A stretch of DNA of 64,000 bases from Paenibacillus piscarius (lineage in GTDB: Bacteria > Bacillota > Bacilli > Paenibacillales > Paenibacillaceae): NCBI RefSeq assembly GCF_022234545.1, contig NZ_JAIEUI010000010.1, forward strand, positions 62,001-126,000, in the 5' to 3' direction. The notes under the pieces are model-generated. The model made no database searches. It was not told where the DNA came from and worked only from the letters and a program-made list of their open reading frames with translations. The position numbers and the translations under genes are program-made. Shown here one piece after another: positions 34,077-43,385 of this stretch. Each line of letters begins with the position of its first letter. Position 1 is the first letter of the stretch.

Positions 34077-36020
34077 TTACAGTGATTCCCCGATCACCCG
34101 CTTGTAATACAGGACCGACAGGAGGCCGAAGATCGAATAGAGCACGGTGTACAGCCCCATTACTGCGAACATCGGGGTCAGCATCTCTGTTCCGAAGAGG
34201 AACCAGCCGGATTTCACCGCATAATAACTGTGGCACAGCCCGACGATCAGCGGGATGCCGAAATTGAACAGCTGCTTGAACCGGATGCCGCGCAGAAGAT
34301 CACCCTGGGTGAAGCCCAGCTTGCGCAGGATCGTGTACCCGCCCCGTTCCTCTTCACTCTCATCCATCTGCTTGAAGTAGAGAATACAGCCCGAGGTAAT
34401 CAAGAAGGTTAAGCCCAGGAAGCCGACAATGAACATGATCAGACCCATACTGGTCCGCTGGTTGAACTCATATTCATATTGCGAGAAGCTTTGCAGCTCT
34501 GGCTTTTGCAGCGAATAAATCTCATACGCCTGCTTCACCTGTGAAGACTGGGTCAAATTAAGCCCGTAATAGATCCCATCGCCGCTCACCCGTTCCTGCT
34601 CCTTCGGATCTTTATGCTGGACCAGCTCCTGGTAGACCGAATCATCCACTACGAACACGCCCAGGATCCCTCCGCCAAAATAAAACGGCAGCACGCTCTC
34701 CTTCGACAAACCTGCCAGCTGCTGCTTCACAACTCCATCCTTGGTGTGAAAGTCCAGCTCCCCTTTATCTTTGAGCTTCAGCATCGTTTGCTTCGTAGCC
34801 GTATATCCCATAATTTGGGCCTCACCCGGCTGCACATCCACGTCCTTCAGACTGCTGTCGCTGATAACGGTTGCTAAGAGGCTGGTTTCATCTCCCGGGG
34901 TATTTTTGGTGTCCAAGACCTGCTTAAGATCGATCTCCATCTGCACCGTTGGAATCTCCAAGGCGGTATACCCGATGCCGGCCTGATCCAGCGCCTTCCG
35001 GAATGGAGTCTCATCTGCCTTCTGCAGAAAGCCGTAATCATGCGGCGAGCTCTCCCGCGCGGAGGACTCCACTGAATAATAGGAGATATAGCTCAGCGAG
35101 AGCAGACCAATCGCCAATGCAGATACGGTGGTGATGACGGTCAGCAACAGCGCATTTGTTTTCATCCGGAACATAATCGACGACAGCGATAATACCTCCT
35201 GGATGGACAGGTACCCTTTTTTGCTGCGGCGGATCAGATTGAATAGGAAGCTGACTGAGCCTTTGTAAAAAAGATACGTCCCGATAATCACCAGAGCGAG
35301 TATCGCGATCATCGCAAACATCAATGCGCTCATTCCATAGAAGGTGCCGTTGAACAGCTTCCCGGAAATATAGTAGCCTCCGCAGATGCTGCCGATTCCG
35401 AGCAGACCGATCACCACCTCCCACAGCGACATTCGCTGGATACGCGTCTGCGAAGTAGCTGTAACCTTGAACAGTGAGAGAATGCTCTGGGCCCGGATGA
35501 AGGTGTAGTTCATGATCATAATCAGGATGTATACTCCAACGAACACCAGCACCGTCTGCATAAGTGCCTCAGGGGAGAAACGCAGCGCAGCGAGCTGATC
35601 GACCTCCAGAATTCTGAACAACACCATCAGGATCAGCCGTGACATCACGAACCCTGCACCGATTCCGGCGAACATCGAGCCGAAGTACAGAATCAGATTC
35701 TCGGCGCTCAGCAGCGCGAAGATTCTGCTCTTGGTCAGCCCGATTAGCTGGAACAGCCCGATCTCCTTGCTGCGGCGCTTGATGAAGATCGTGTTCGCGT
35801 ACAGCAGGAAGATGGCGACAATTGCCACCAGCAGCACCGAGGATGCCCCGATGGCCGCACCGCCCTTAACGGAACCGCTGACCTCATCCATTGCCGGGTC
35901 ATACTGGAGCGTAACGAAGGAGAAGTACAGCGCCACACTGAAAATAAGTGCGAAGACATACAGATAATAGTTCCTGATGTTCTTTTTGAGATTCCGCAGG
36001 ATAATATAATTCAGACTCAT
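34077..36020 (-). CDS. ABC permease of the BceB/YxdM (FtsX-like) family
   Basis: The 647-residue protein has about ten membrane helices and one large extracellular domain of roughly 200 residues between helices 7 and 8 (about 315-515, starting YYSVESSARESSPHDYGFLQ). This is the hallmark of the peptide-sensing and detoxifying permeases of BceAB type. The N-terminus LRNLKKNIRNYYLYVFALIF and the region KRRSKEIGLFQLIGLTKSRI are family features. The extracellular domain would bind an antimicrobial peptide-lipid II (or similar) complex. Its start overlaps the ATPase gene by 4 bases. Confidence 0.93.
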   Translation of the reverse strand: MSLNYIILRNLKKNIRNYYLYVFALIFSVALYFSFVTLQYDPAMDEVSGSVKGGAAIGASSVLLVAIVAIFLLYANTIFIKRRSKEIGLFQLIGLTKSRIFALLSAENLILYFGSMFAGIGAGFVMSRLILMVLFRILEVDQLAALRFSPEALMQTVLVFVGVYILIMIMNYTFIRAQSILSLFKVTATSQTRIQRMSLWEVVIGLLGIGSICGGYYISGKLFNGTFYGMSALMFAMIAILALVIIGTYLFYKGSVSFLFNLIRRSKKGYLSIQEVLSLSSIMFRMKTNALLLTVITTVSALAIGLLSLSYISYYSVESSARESSPHDYGFLQKADETPFRKALDQAGIGYTALEIPTVQMEIDLKQVLDTKNTPGDETSLLATVISDSSLKDVDVQPGEAQIMGYTATKQTMLKLKDKGELDFHTKDGVVKQQLAGLSKESVLPFYFGGGILGVFVVDDSVYQELVQHKDPKEQERVSGDGIYYGLNLTQSSQVKQAYEIYSLQKPELQSFSQYEYEFNQRTSMGLIMFIVGFLGLTFLITSGCILYFKQMDESEEERGGYTILRKLGFTQGDLLRGIRFKQLFNFGIPLIVGLCHSYYAVKSGWFLFGTEMLTPMFAVMGLYTVLYSIFGLLSVLYYKRVIGESL

Positions 36021-36772
36021 TGCGCTACACCGCCAAGCACGCCCTGAGTGCTGATAATATCACCCAAGAAGGACTGCCGCGACTCCTCGCCCTTGTTCAG
36101 TTGGGTGTAGATTTGCCCGTCCCGGATGAACACCACCCGGCTGCAATAGCTTGCGGCCACGGCATCGTGCGTCACCATAACGATGGTCGCTTCCCGCTTG
36201 CTGTTCATGGCGGCCAGCTTGTTCAGCAGGTCGGAGGCAGACTTGGAATCCAGGGCCCCTGTAGGCTCATCGGCAAAAATAATGCTCGGCTGATGCACGA
36301 ACGCCCGCGCCGCAGACGTCCGCTGCTTCTGGCCGCCGGAGATTTCCGCCGGATACTTGTCCTTCAGCTCATGGATGCCCAGCTCACCGGCTACCTGGTC
36401 GAACCGCTGATGGGCCTCCTTCTTGGAGATGCCTGTAATGGACAGCGGCAGCATGATATTCTCTTTGACCGTCAGTGTGTCGAGCAGATTATAGTCCTGA
36501 AAAATAAACCCGAGATGATGCTTGCGGAACTCGGCGAGCTGCTTCTCCTTCATCCCCGTGAATTCCTTGCCTTCAATTTCGATTGTACCCTTGCTAACCC
36601 GGTCAATGGAGGACAATACGTTCAGGAGCGTCGTTTTACCGGACCCGGACGGACCCATAATGCCGACGAATTCACCTTTATTCACCTGGAGATCGATGCC
36701 CTTCAGCACTTCCTGCTTATTGAACTTGTTGCCATAGGTTTTATAGATTTTGTTGGCCTGCAATATAACCAT
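36017..36772 (-). CDS. ABC ATPase of the BceA/YxdL family
   Basis: The ATG at 36770-36772 has AAAAGGAG 10 bases upstream and gives a 251-residue protein, the usual BceA length; the longer frame to 36874 overlaps the kinase gene and is not used. Motifs are GPSGSGKTT (Walker A), FQDYNLLDTLTVKENI (Q-loop), ISGGQKQRTSAARAF (signature) and IIFADEPTGALD (Walker B). MacB/LolD-type ATPases of this shape power FtsX-like permeases. It is coupled to the permease gene by a 4-base overlap. Confidence 0.93.
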   Translation of the reverse strand: MVILQANKIYKTYGNKFNKQEVLKGIDLQVNKGEFVGIMGPSGSGKTTLLNVLSSIDRVSKGTIEIEGKEFTGMKEKQLAEFRKHHLGFIFQDYNLLDTLTVKENIMLPLSITGISKKEAHQRFDQVAGELGIHELKDKYPAEISGGQKQRTSAARAFVHQPSIIFADEPTGALDSKSASDLLNKLAAMNSKREATIVMVTHDAVAASYCSRVVFIRDGQIYTQLNKGEESRQSFLGDIISTQGVLGGVAQ

Positions 36773-36870
36773 CTGTTCCCCACTCCTTTTCTGTATCTCT
36801 ATCATAAGCGGGTGAAGCCCCGATTTCCTGCGTATCGCCGAACAATATGAAGAAGCATGTGACACTATTG

Positions 36871-37875
36871 TCACATGCCGGATAAGCGCTGAAAGTCGTT
36901 CTCCCTCGGAAAAGTCAGCGAAAACACACTCCCCTCCCCGGGGACCGAAGCCGCATCAATCCTGATCTGCAGCGGCTCTGCCACCTGGCGGGTCAGATAC
37001 AGTCCCATGCCGGTGGCAGCCCCCTCCTGCCGCATGCGCGATGAAGTGAACCCTCTGTCGTAAATCCGGGGCAGGTCCCGGGGGTCAATGCCTTGGCCGC
37101 TGTCTTCGATGGTAAGGATGACATGACCGTCCTGCTCCCGGCTGCGGATCAGAATATCGGAGGCTTCACTATACTTCACGGCATTGGTCAGAAGCTGCCG
37201 GAGCATGAAGGCCAGCCATTTGCCGTCCGTCAGCACCGCCCCGGCCTCAAGCTCTACATCGAAGCCGATGCCCTTGGAGAAGCACCAGGATTTCAGTGCA
37301 CGGATCTCCTGACTCAGAATAGGCGCAAGGTTCACCTCCGTGATGAACAAATCGTTTTGGATGAAGGGAATCCGCTTATGGTGGAGCTGCTGGTCCAGCA
37401 AATGGTGAATCCGCAGCCACTCGTACATCAGCTGTCTCTGCAGCGTCTCGTCAGGCAGGCGCTCGATCATGAGCTGCATGGCGGTCAGCGGGGTCTTGAC
37501 CTCATGGATCCAGGCCAGCAGCTCGTCCTTCTCCGACTCCAGCAGCTGGACATTCATGGAGGACTCACGCTTGTAGCGGTCGGTCTGGGCGCTCACCGCT
37601 TCATGGACCAGCTGTTCCAGCGGACTGCGGGGCGTAAGCACTGCCTGCAGCTCATAGGTCTGGTCCCAGGCCGCAAGACTCCGGTAGAACCGGGTCTCCC
37701 GGAGGTAGCGCAGGAAGAAGAAGACCAGGCAGATCAGCGTATTCAGCAGCACAATATACAGGATCGGCAGCAGCGAAATGGCCGAGTCCAGATAAGCTAC
37801 GACGATCGTAATGAGCTGGAGAGAGGCCAGCAGCAGCAGCCAGCTGCGCTTCTCCACAATGTATTTCCAGATCAT
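36871..37875 (-). CDS. Intramembrane-sensing histidine kinase (BceS-like)
   Basis: The 334-residue kinase has two membrane helices near residues 11-55 separated by only a few residues, so it has no extracellular sensor domain. This is typical of BceS kinases, which receive their signal from the partner permease. His124 lies in LLAWIHEVKTPLTAMQ. The ATP-binding part has LLTNAVKYSE, IEDSGQGIDPRDLPRIYDRG and TGMGLYLTRQVAE. The gene overlaps the regulator gene by 4 bases, with the stop at 36871 close to the ATPase start. Confidence 0.92.
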   Translation of the reverse strand: MIWKYIVEKRSWLLLLASLQLITIVVAYLDSAISLLPILYIVLLNTLICLVFFFLRYLRETRFYRSLAAWDQTYELQAVLTPRSPLEQLVHEAVSAQTDRYKRESSMNVQLLESEKDELLAWIHEVKTPLTAMQLMIERLPDETLQRQLMYEWLRIHHLLDQQLHHKRIPFIQNDLFITEVNLAPILSQEIRALKSWCFSKGIGFDVELEAGAVLTDGKWLAFMLRQLLTNAVKYSEASDILIRSREQDGHVILTIEDSGQGIDPRDLPRIYDRGFTSSRMRQEGAATGMGLYLTRQVAEPLQIRIDAASVPGEGSVFSLTFPRENDFQRLSGM

Positions 37876-38561
37876 TCTGCAGCCTCTTCTGTCGCCATAT
37901 ACCCCTGCCCGACCTTGGTCTCGATGAACGTATCCAGTCCGAGCGGCTCCAGCTTCTTGCGCAGCCGGTTCACATTCACCGTCAGCGTATTATCGCTGAC
38001 GAAATGCTCGTTGTCCCACAGACTCTTGATGATCTCCCCGCGGTCCACAATGCTGTTCTTGTGCTCCAGCAGGATTTTGAGAATCAGCATCTCATTCTTC
38101 GTCAGCAGAACGGCTCCCCCGCTGCCCGTCACGGTATTCTTCACGAATTCGATGGCCGTCCCGCGCCAGGTCTTCAGCTCAGTACGTTCTGTACTGTAGT
38201 TATAGACCCGGCGGAGCGTGGCCTGAATCTTGGCAATCAGCACCTCGAAATGGAACGGCTTCTGAATGAAATCATCCGCTCCGAGCTGCATGGACATCAC
38301 CATATCACTGGGATGGTCCCGGGATGAGAGGAAGATGATGGGTACGTTAGAATGATTGCGCAGAATCCGGCACCAGTGGAACCCGTCGAAGCGCGGCAGC
38401 TGGATATCAATCACCACCAGATCCGGCTTCACCTCGGTGAATTCCTGCAGGACCTTACCGAAATCCGTAACCCCGTACACCTCATACGACCATTGGGCCA
38501 GACGCTCCCGGATCTCCCCGAACAGCGTAATATCGTCTTCGATCAGCATAATTTTGAACAA
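37872..38561 (-). CDS. OmpR-family response regulator (BceR-like)
   Basis: This 229-residue regulator has a receiver domain with Asp52 in LVVIDIQLPRFDG and the conserved Lys in ADDFIQKPFHFEV, followed by a winged-helix output domain (LLTKNEMLILKILLEHKNSI, FVSDNTLTVNVNRLRKKL). It is the first gene of the four-gene run regulator, kinase, ATPase, permease. In the Bce model, flux through the transporter activates the kinase and the regulator raises transporter expression. No target site was identified by eye. Confidence 0.93.
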   Translation of the reverse strand: MFKIMLIEDDITLFGEIRERLAQWSYEVYGVTDFGKVLQEFTEVKPDLVVIDIQLPRFDGFHWCRILRNHSNVPIIFLSSRDHPSDMVMSMQLGADDFIQKPFHFEVLIAKIQATLRRVYNYSTERTELKTWRGTAIEFVKNTVTGSGGAVLLTKNEMLILKILLEHKNSIVDRGEIIKSLWDNEHFVSDNTLTVNVNRLRKKLEPLGLDTFIETKVGQGYMATEEAAE

Positions 38562-38784
38562 GTCAGACTCTCCTTAAGCAGTAATGCGTTAATTAGTGGT
38601 CATGTTAAGAATCGCTTCCGTCTCCTGCATTGTACAATGCCCCGGCAGTTCTGCAAAACCTGTATAAAGCTTCTCCAGTCCAGCATCAAGGCAAGCGGAT
38701 TACCCATGTAGTGGAACCATCTATATTATAATGAACGTATTAATAGTATATCTGAGACTTAATTATACAGAGGAGTTGGTCATC

Positions 38785-39015
38785 ATGGATACTTTTGGCG
38801 CAATCATTATATTGATCATCGGTATTGCCATTAATGCATTCGGACTGTATGTACGCAGAAACCCCACCTTTGGCTGGCGGATGAATGTAGGCTGGAAGGT
38901 GCAGGGCGATTCAGATCCGAGCGATGCCTATATCAGCCACATGCGCTTCTCCGGTGCTGTTGCCTTATGGCTTGGATCTTTTGTAATCGTCATGGGAATA
39001 TTGAACCTGCTCTAA
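38785..39015 (+). CDS. Small DUF6199-like membrane protein
   Basis: The ATG at 38785 follows a GAGGAG site by 9 bases, giving a 76-residue protein; the 18 extra codons upstream are not supported. It has one helix near residues 4-23, a short linker with the motif GWRMNVGWKVQGDSDPSDAY, and a second helix near 56-74. The SDPSD-x-Y-I element and length recall the DUF6199 family, common in Paenibacillus and labelled as linked to natural products, but the function is unknown. I see no biosynthetic genes nearby. Confidence 0.65.
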   Translation: MDTFGAIIILIIGIAINAFGLYVRRNPTFGWRMNVGWKVQGDSDPSDAYISHMRFSGAVALWLGSFVIVMGILNLL

Positions 39016-39025
39016 TTAAAAGACA

Positions 39026-39071
39026 AATAAAGGCTGGCCTGGTCAAATTGCTGACTTGGACAGCCCTTATT
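39026..39071. terminator. Bidirectional terminator-like hairpin
   Basis: AATAA-n-GGCTG (39026-39036) pairs with CAGCC-n-TTATT (39061-39071), with an inner GTCA/TGAC pair. It sits between the convergent genes ending at 39015 and 39080. Confidence 0.6.
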
Positions 39072-39079
39072 ATGTAAGC

Positions 39080-39775
39080 TTAGAACCTGCTTGATTCCAT
39101 AGTCCCGCTGCCCCGGACTTCTGTTATCATCTTGGATGCTATGACTCCACCGTCCTCATCCGTTCCCTGTATCTCAAACGGGACCCCTGCCGTTGCCGCC
39201 TGAAAAGCAAACCAGATCGTCCGGCCGGACGACGCTGTAACCAGCTTTGCTTCCGACTTATCCGTACCTGCCTCTTTCTGCCTAAGGGTAATATGCCGGA
39301 TGGACGGGCTCAGTACTTCTCCGAACACCAGCGGAAAGGGCGTAGAGACCTGCTCAATCTCCGGCAGCCTCATATAATTCATGGCAGCAGCATCAGATTC
39401 CGTGTCCGTCCCATAGCCTGCTCCCCAGACCCATTTCCAGCCGAGCCAGGTTTTGCGGACATATTCGACCTGAAGATCGCCCCCCGTCTGGCTGCCAGAC
39501 CTAGTAAGGAATATAAGCTTACCTCTGCCGACAGCCTCCTGATGCATGACTGTCATGGAATCCGATTTGCGGAACAGCCGCACGGCCTCCTCCGGGCTGC
39601 CGCCAAGCGGTATCTCCAGTGTCTGCCCCAGTCCAAGCGATTTCGACATGCTCCGGTCGGACCAGCCGCCGGGTCTTTCATACATATATAATAATAGATA
39701 GAGCACCGCTACAGAAGCCAGAATCACCCCGGCGGCGAGCCCCCATCTTCGAGTAGTTGTCATAAGTCTAAGCAT
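39080..39775 (-). CDS. Membrane-anchored protein of unknown function
   Basis: The 231-residue protein has one N-terminal helix (WGLAAGVILASVAVLYLLLY) and an extracellular domain of about 200 residues. That part is moderately charged, with FLTRSGSQTGGDLQVEYVRK, LGWKWVWGAGYG and a C-terminal beta-rich stretch. No catalytic motif is visible. Two ATGs 12 bases apart (39773-39775 and 39761-39763) could serve as start because the upstream purine-rich stretch GGGGATAGGGG fits both. It stands alone. Confidence 0.6.
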   Translation of the reverse strand: MLRLMTTTRRWGLAAGVILASVAVLYLLLYMYERPGGWSDRSMSKSLGLGQTLEIPLGGSPEEAVRLFRKSDSMTVMHQEAVGRGKLIFLTRSGSQTGGDLQVEYVRKTWLGWKWVWGAGYGTDTESDAAAMNYMRLPEIEQVSTPFPLVFGEVLSPSIRHITLRQKEAGTDKSEAKLVTASSGRTIWFAFQAATAGVPFEIQGTDEDGGVIASKMITEVRGSGTMESSRF

Positions 39776-39862
39776 CCCCTATCCCCAGTGATTGCGCTTA
39801 CAGTCCCTTCCATATAACTATAAAATATTTACGGCCGGATTTCAAAATTCCACTCTAACCGC

Positions 39863-39907
39863 AAAAAAACCAGCAGACCCGGTCCCTAAGGGCCTTCGTC
39901 TGCCGGC
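39863..39907 (-). terminator. Terminator of the lipoprotein gene
   Basis: A 10-bp stem with wobble pairs (GCCGGCAGAC with GTCTGCTGGT on the minus strand) is followed by seven T. An inner CCCTAAGGG-like element extends the structure. Confidence 0.88.
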
Positions 39908-39926
39908 TTTGTATAAACATCTATAA

Positions 39927-40478
39927 TTATTTCACTTCAGTAGCTCCGGTTACTTTACCTTCCAGGACTGCTGTTGCCTTCACATCTTCGCTGGAGAAGT
40001 ACAGGTTGCCGTCAATGGTTGCATCCTTGTAGAGGTTGAAGCCGTTAGCTTCTACATAAACATCGCCTTTGATCGTACCGCCCTGCACGCGGAAGTTCTC
40101 ACTCTGTACAGTTACTTTCGGTGCGGTAAGGGTGTAAGAAGCGGTTACCTTATGGTCTGCATCCTGTGCGTACAGCGCAAGCTTGCGGTAGATTGGCTTA
40201 GAGGCATCGTTTTTGTCGTGGAATTCGCCGGCTACAACAACATCCTTGTCAACGGTCAGATCGTTCAGTACAGCCACAATCCAAGTTCCTTTATCGCTGA
40301 CTGCGGCAGTGAAGGCATCTGCCTGATTTACGATTGAAGCGGATGTCGTTGCATCTGCCTGCTCAGTGGCCGGAGCCGCCGTTGCTGCCGCATTTTTCGC
40401 TGCATCCTTATCTGATCCGCAACCTGCCAACAATGCTGCTGTTACCCCTGCAACTGCTAAAACTTTGAATAATTTCAT
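39927..40478 (-). CDS. Lipoprotein with a polymer-forming, beta-helix-like C-terminus
   Basis: The 183-residue protein has a lipoprotein signal, MKLFKVLAVAGVTAALLAGC (Cys20), an Ala/Thr-rich linker and a domain from about residue 50. The end (GGTIKGDVYVEANGFNLYKD, TIDGNLYFSSEDV) has the repeated G-D-V/L-Y pattern of bactofilin-like right-handed beta-helices. It is probably surface-anchored; it may serve as a structural or stress protein, but no function can be assigned. It is a single gene with a strong terminator and an AT-rich promoter region upstream. Confidence 0.7.
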   Translation of the reverse strand: MKLFKVLAVAGVTAALLAGCGSDKDAAKNAAATAAPATEQADATTSASIVNQADAFTAAVSDKGTWIVAVLNDLTVDKDVVVAGEFHDKNDASKPIYRKLALYAQDADHKVTASYTLTAPKVTVQSENFRVQGGTIKGDVYVEANGFNLYKDATIDGNLYFSSEDVKATAVLEGKVTGATEVK

Positions 40479-40601
40479 TTTAACTCCCCCTGTTTCTTAT
40501 AATTAACTTTATTATATATTAAAATTTAATGAATACAACGTGATAATTTTCACAAATTTGTGTCTGTTTTCACCATTGCTGATTTAGATCTCTTTTTACA
40601 G

Positions 40602-41138
40602 CTACATTTCTTTTTCCCATTCCTCTCTTAACAGCCCCATCCGGATGGAATCATAGTAGATTCCTTCATAATATCGGCACTTCCTTAACCTGGCCTCCAT
40701 TGTCATACCTAAACTTGTTCCTGTTCTAATCATTCGTTCGTTACCAGACCAGGTGGTGTAGCCGACACGCACTAATGGAATTGTGGTGAATAAATGACTT
40801 ATCCACAGCTTAAGGGCTCTTGAGCCATAACCCTTGCCCCAGTAAGCAGGATCATAGATGATGATGCCCATCTCCAGCCAGAGTGACGGTTGATGCTCCC
40901 AATAGTAACTGACGTCACCTATAACAGTACCTTCTACTTCTATCACCCAGTTATTTGCACATCCGATTATTTCATTCTGCCTGCTTAAATACTCTTCCCA
41001 TGAGATCCGTTTGTGCTCAAAGTAAGGCGCATCCCATTTCTTCCATTCAGGCGCTTCTTCTTTATATACGAGCTCCCACAATCTGCGTATATCTGTTTCT
41101 GCTATAGGCCGGATAATTAATTCCTGATCCTGATACAT
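40602..41138 (-). CDS. GNAT family N-acetyltransferase (RimJ/RimL-like)
   Basis: The 178-residue protein opens ELIIRPIAETDIRRLWELVY, typical of the Acetyltransf_3 group. The acetyl-CoA loop is YWGKGYGSRALKLW (YWGKGYG fits Q/RxxGxG/A loosely), and the end NERMIRTGTSLGMTMEARLR matches the usual N-x-R-x-I-x-K-x-G-M pattern. A region PEWKKWDAPYF near residue 35 is common in a Bacillus subgroup. The acceptor is unknown. It is a single gene. Confidence 0.87.
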   Translation of the reverse strand: MYQDQELIIRPIAETDIRRLWELVYKEEAPEWKKWDAPYFEHKRISWEEYLSRQNEIIGCANNWVIEVEGTVIGDVSYYWEHQPSLWLEMGIIIYDPAYWGKGYGSRALKLWISHLFTTIPLVRVGYTTWSGNERMIRTGTSLGMTMEARLRKCRYYEGIYYDSIRMGLLREEWEKEM

Positions 41139-41322
41139 CGCTTCCCCCCGTTGCCGTGAATTATATACCGCTAACGCTTATAATAACTGATTAATACGAT
41201 CCCCGGCTGGTAATGAATGTGTATAAGCAAATTGGACAGCCCGGCAGCAGGCTGAGATAATACAGGAAATGATGAAGCCAAGCCGCCAAACAACGGCACA
41301 GAAACCGGAAAGGAAACCTACT

Positions 41323-42276
41323 ATGAGCCTGTCCACATTACCGTCCGCCCTTGCCACACTGAATGTGCGGAGCTGTCTGATTCAGCAGCGGGGTGAGCTG
41401 ATATTTGAATATTACAGAGATCAACATATTCCGGCGGAGGTTGCCAAGATCAACTCCTGCACCAAAAGCATTCTCTCCGCGCTGATCGGCATCGCCATGG
41501 ACCAGGGCCTGCTCCCCGGCCTGTCGGTTCCGCTCGGCGAATTCTTCCCGCAGCTTAAGCGTGATGCAGATACACGCAAACAACAGATTACGCTTGAACA
41601 GCTGCTGAACATGTCGGCCGGCTTCCGCTGGAATGAGTTCGGCGGCGCCAACTCCTTCCCCAAGATGACCCGCTCGCCACACTGGGTGAACTATGTCTTG
41701 GAACAGCCGCTCGGAGAAGAGCCGGGCGTCCGCATGGAATATAACTCCGGCATCTCACAGCTGCTGTCGGCGATTCTGGTTCAGGCTTCGGGCCGCAGTA
41801 CAGCCGACTTCGCCGAGGAGTTCCTCTTTGGACCGCTCGGCATCCGGGAGTATGAGTGGGAGACTGATCCACAGGGGATTCATACCGGAGGCTACGGACT
41901 CAAGCTGCGTCCGGCAGATCTGCTGAATTTCGGGCAGCTCTATCTGCAGGAGGGGATTTGGCGGGGAGTGCAGCTTCTGTCCGGTTCATGGGTTACACAG
42001 TCGGTACAGCCGGCAATGGAGACGGAGCCGCCCCGCCACGGGGGCTACGCCTGGCACTGGTGGACCGGATCGTTGATCTGCCGCCCAGAGAGCGGGGAGT
42101 CCGAGAACATAGACTACTATTATGCGCGCGGATACGCCGGGCAATTTGTCTATGTCCTGCCGCCGCTTCAACTCGTGGTGGTGCTGACCCAGGACAATAA
42201 GCGCGGGAGGAACAACCCGCCGCCGGATGTTTTCCGCGAATACCTCTTACCCTTGCTTGGTGCTAGCTCTTCCTGA
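41323..42276 (+). CDS. Serine hydrolase of the class C beta-lactamase family
   Basis: The ATG at 41323 has AAAGGAA 7 bases upstream; the longer frame from 41269 is less likely. The 317-residue protein has the catalytic SxxK motif as SCTK in KINSCTKSILSALIG, the YxN motif as YNSG in RMEYNSGISQLL, and a C-terminal region with YARGYAGQFVYVLPPLQLVV in place of KTG. This is the penicillin-binding-protein-like fold used by esterases, D-amino-acid peptidases and some beta-lactamases. No signal peptide is seen, which argues against a periplasmic-type lactamase. It overlaps the convergent gerB-like gene by 14 bases. Confidence 0.85.
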   Translation: MSLSTLPSALATLNVRSCLIQQRGELIFEYYRDQHIPAEVAKINSCTKSILSALIGIAMDQGLLPGLSVPLGEFFPQLKRDADTRKQQITLEQLLNMSAGFRWNEFGGANSFPKMTRSPHWVNYVLEQPLGEEPGVRMEYNSGISQLLSAILVQASGRSTADFAEEFLFGPLGIREYEWETDPQGIHTGGYGLKLRPADLLNFGQLYLQEGIWRGVQLLSGSWVTQSVQPAMETEPPRHGGYAWHWWTGSLICRPESGESENIDYYYARGYAGQFVYVLPPLQLVVVLTQDNKRGRNNPPPDVFREYLLPLLGASSS

Positions 42277-43336
42277 ATCTGAACCTATGAATCACATACC
42301 ATAGCAGCGGACACAAGAGGTTGAAGAAGAACACATTCAGATACCAGACCTCATTCAGCTCGCCAACCACCGATGGATTGTCCCAGACATTAAGGGCTAA
42401 GGGAACACTGGCCAGCGCCAGAGGAATCAGCAGACCCTTATATTGCTTCACTCCGAATAATTCCGCACAGCCGCTGGCGGAGATGTAGAAGGTCAGAATA
42501 AGCCGGTAAAAGATTACGATGAACCACAGCACCGTCACGACTGTTTCAATCCGCTCGTAGAATCCGCCGATGGTCACGGTCTTGGCGGCAAACTGGCTGA
42601 CATAGGGGATATTTACCGGAAGCTTGTCGCCGAGCACCGCAATAATGAACACGGTCAGCAGAAGCAAGGCGACACTCGTGATCCAGGTGCTGTGGCGCAG
42701 TGCTCTGCGGTAGGCGGATTGATCCTGAAGCAGCGGGATCAGGAACAGACTTAAGGCCACCTCACTGTTAGGGTATCCGACGAACATCATAATGCCTTGA
42801 AATACTGGCTGTCCCCCGTGTTCAAGCACAGGCAGGAAGCTGGTCCATTCTGTACTGTGCACCAGGGACAGCAAGAGCAGAAACAGCAGGAACAGCGCAG
42901 CGGGGAAGGTAATTTCGGCAGATCTGCCGACCGCTATAATCCCCTTGTACAGACAATAGACCAAGCCGACCAGCATCACGATATAAATAGCTGAGGGCGG
43001 AGTCTCAATGAACAGGTCATTGCTGGTGAAATCCCCCAGGCTGCGCAGGGTTAGGACGAAGATCAGGAAGGGCACGAAGAACAAGTATAGGGCCAGCATG
43101 ATTTTACCGGCTGCCTTGCCCAGCGTCTGCACCAGAAATTGCCCCAGCGAGCTCCCCTTCATCTGAGTGAAGAGCGCCACAAATAACCGGATGACCAGCA
43201 GTTGAATCAACATACCCAGCAGAATTGGAATCCAGGCATCTTTGCCCGATAGTCCGATCAGCATCGAAGGCAGCCCCAGCAGGGCACTGCCCCAATAATG
43301 CAGCGTCAGCAGCATTGTTAACTGGCGCGAGCTCAT
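42263..43336 (-). CDS. Spore germination receptor B subunit (GerAB family)
   Basis: The 357-residue protein has ten predicted membrane helices and the GerAB/APC-like fold, beginning MSSRQLTMLLTLHYWGSALL. The stretch VFQGIMMFVGYPNSEVALSL is characteristic. B subunits bind the germinant (amino acid or similar) within the inner membrane of the spore. It is the last gene of gerA-gerC-small gene-gerB, an order with B at the end rather than in the middle. It is 49 bases after the small D-like gene. Confidence 0.9.
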   Translation of the reverse strand: MSSRQLTMLLTLHYWGSALLGLPSMLIGLSGKDAWIPILLGMLIQLLVIRLFVALFTQMKGSSLGQFLVQTLGKAAGKIMLALYLFFVPFLIFVLTLRSLGDFTSNDLFIETPPSAIYIVMLVGLVYCLYKGIIAVGRSAEITFPAALFLLFLLLLSLVHSTEWTSFLPVLEHGGQPVFQGIMMFVGYPNSEVALSLFLIPLLQDQSAYRRALRHSTWITSVALLLLTVFIIAVLGDKLPVNIPYVSQFAAKTVTIGGFYERIETVVTVLWFIVIFYRLILTFYISASGCAELFGVKQYKGLLIPLALASVPLALNVWDNPSVVGELNEVWYLNVFFFNLLCPLLWYVIHRFRFRKS

Positions 43337-43385
43337 CTGCCCACCACCTCCTCTGTACAGTCTGCCCCCTTCTACCCCTTGCTCC

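Noticed and set aside
37093..38199. Plus-strand open frame (368 codons) across the BceS and BceR-like genes
   Set aside because: It spans two well-supported genes on the other strand and has no motif.
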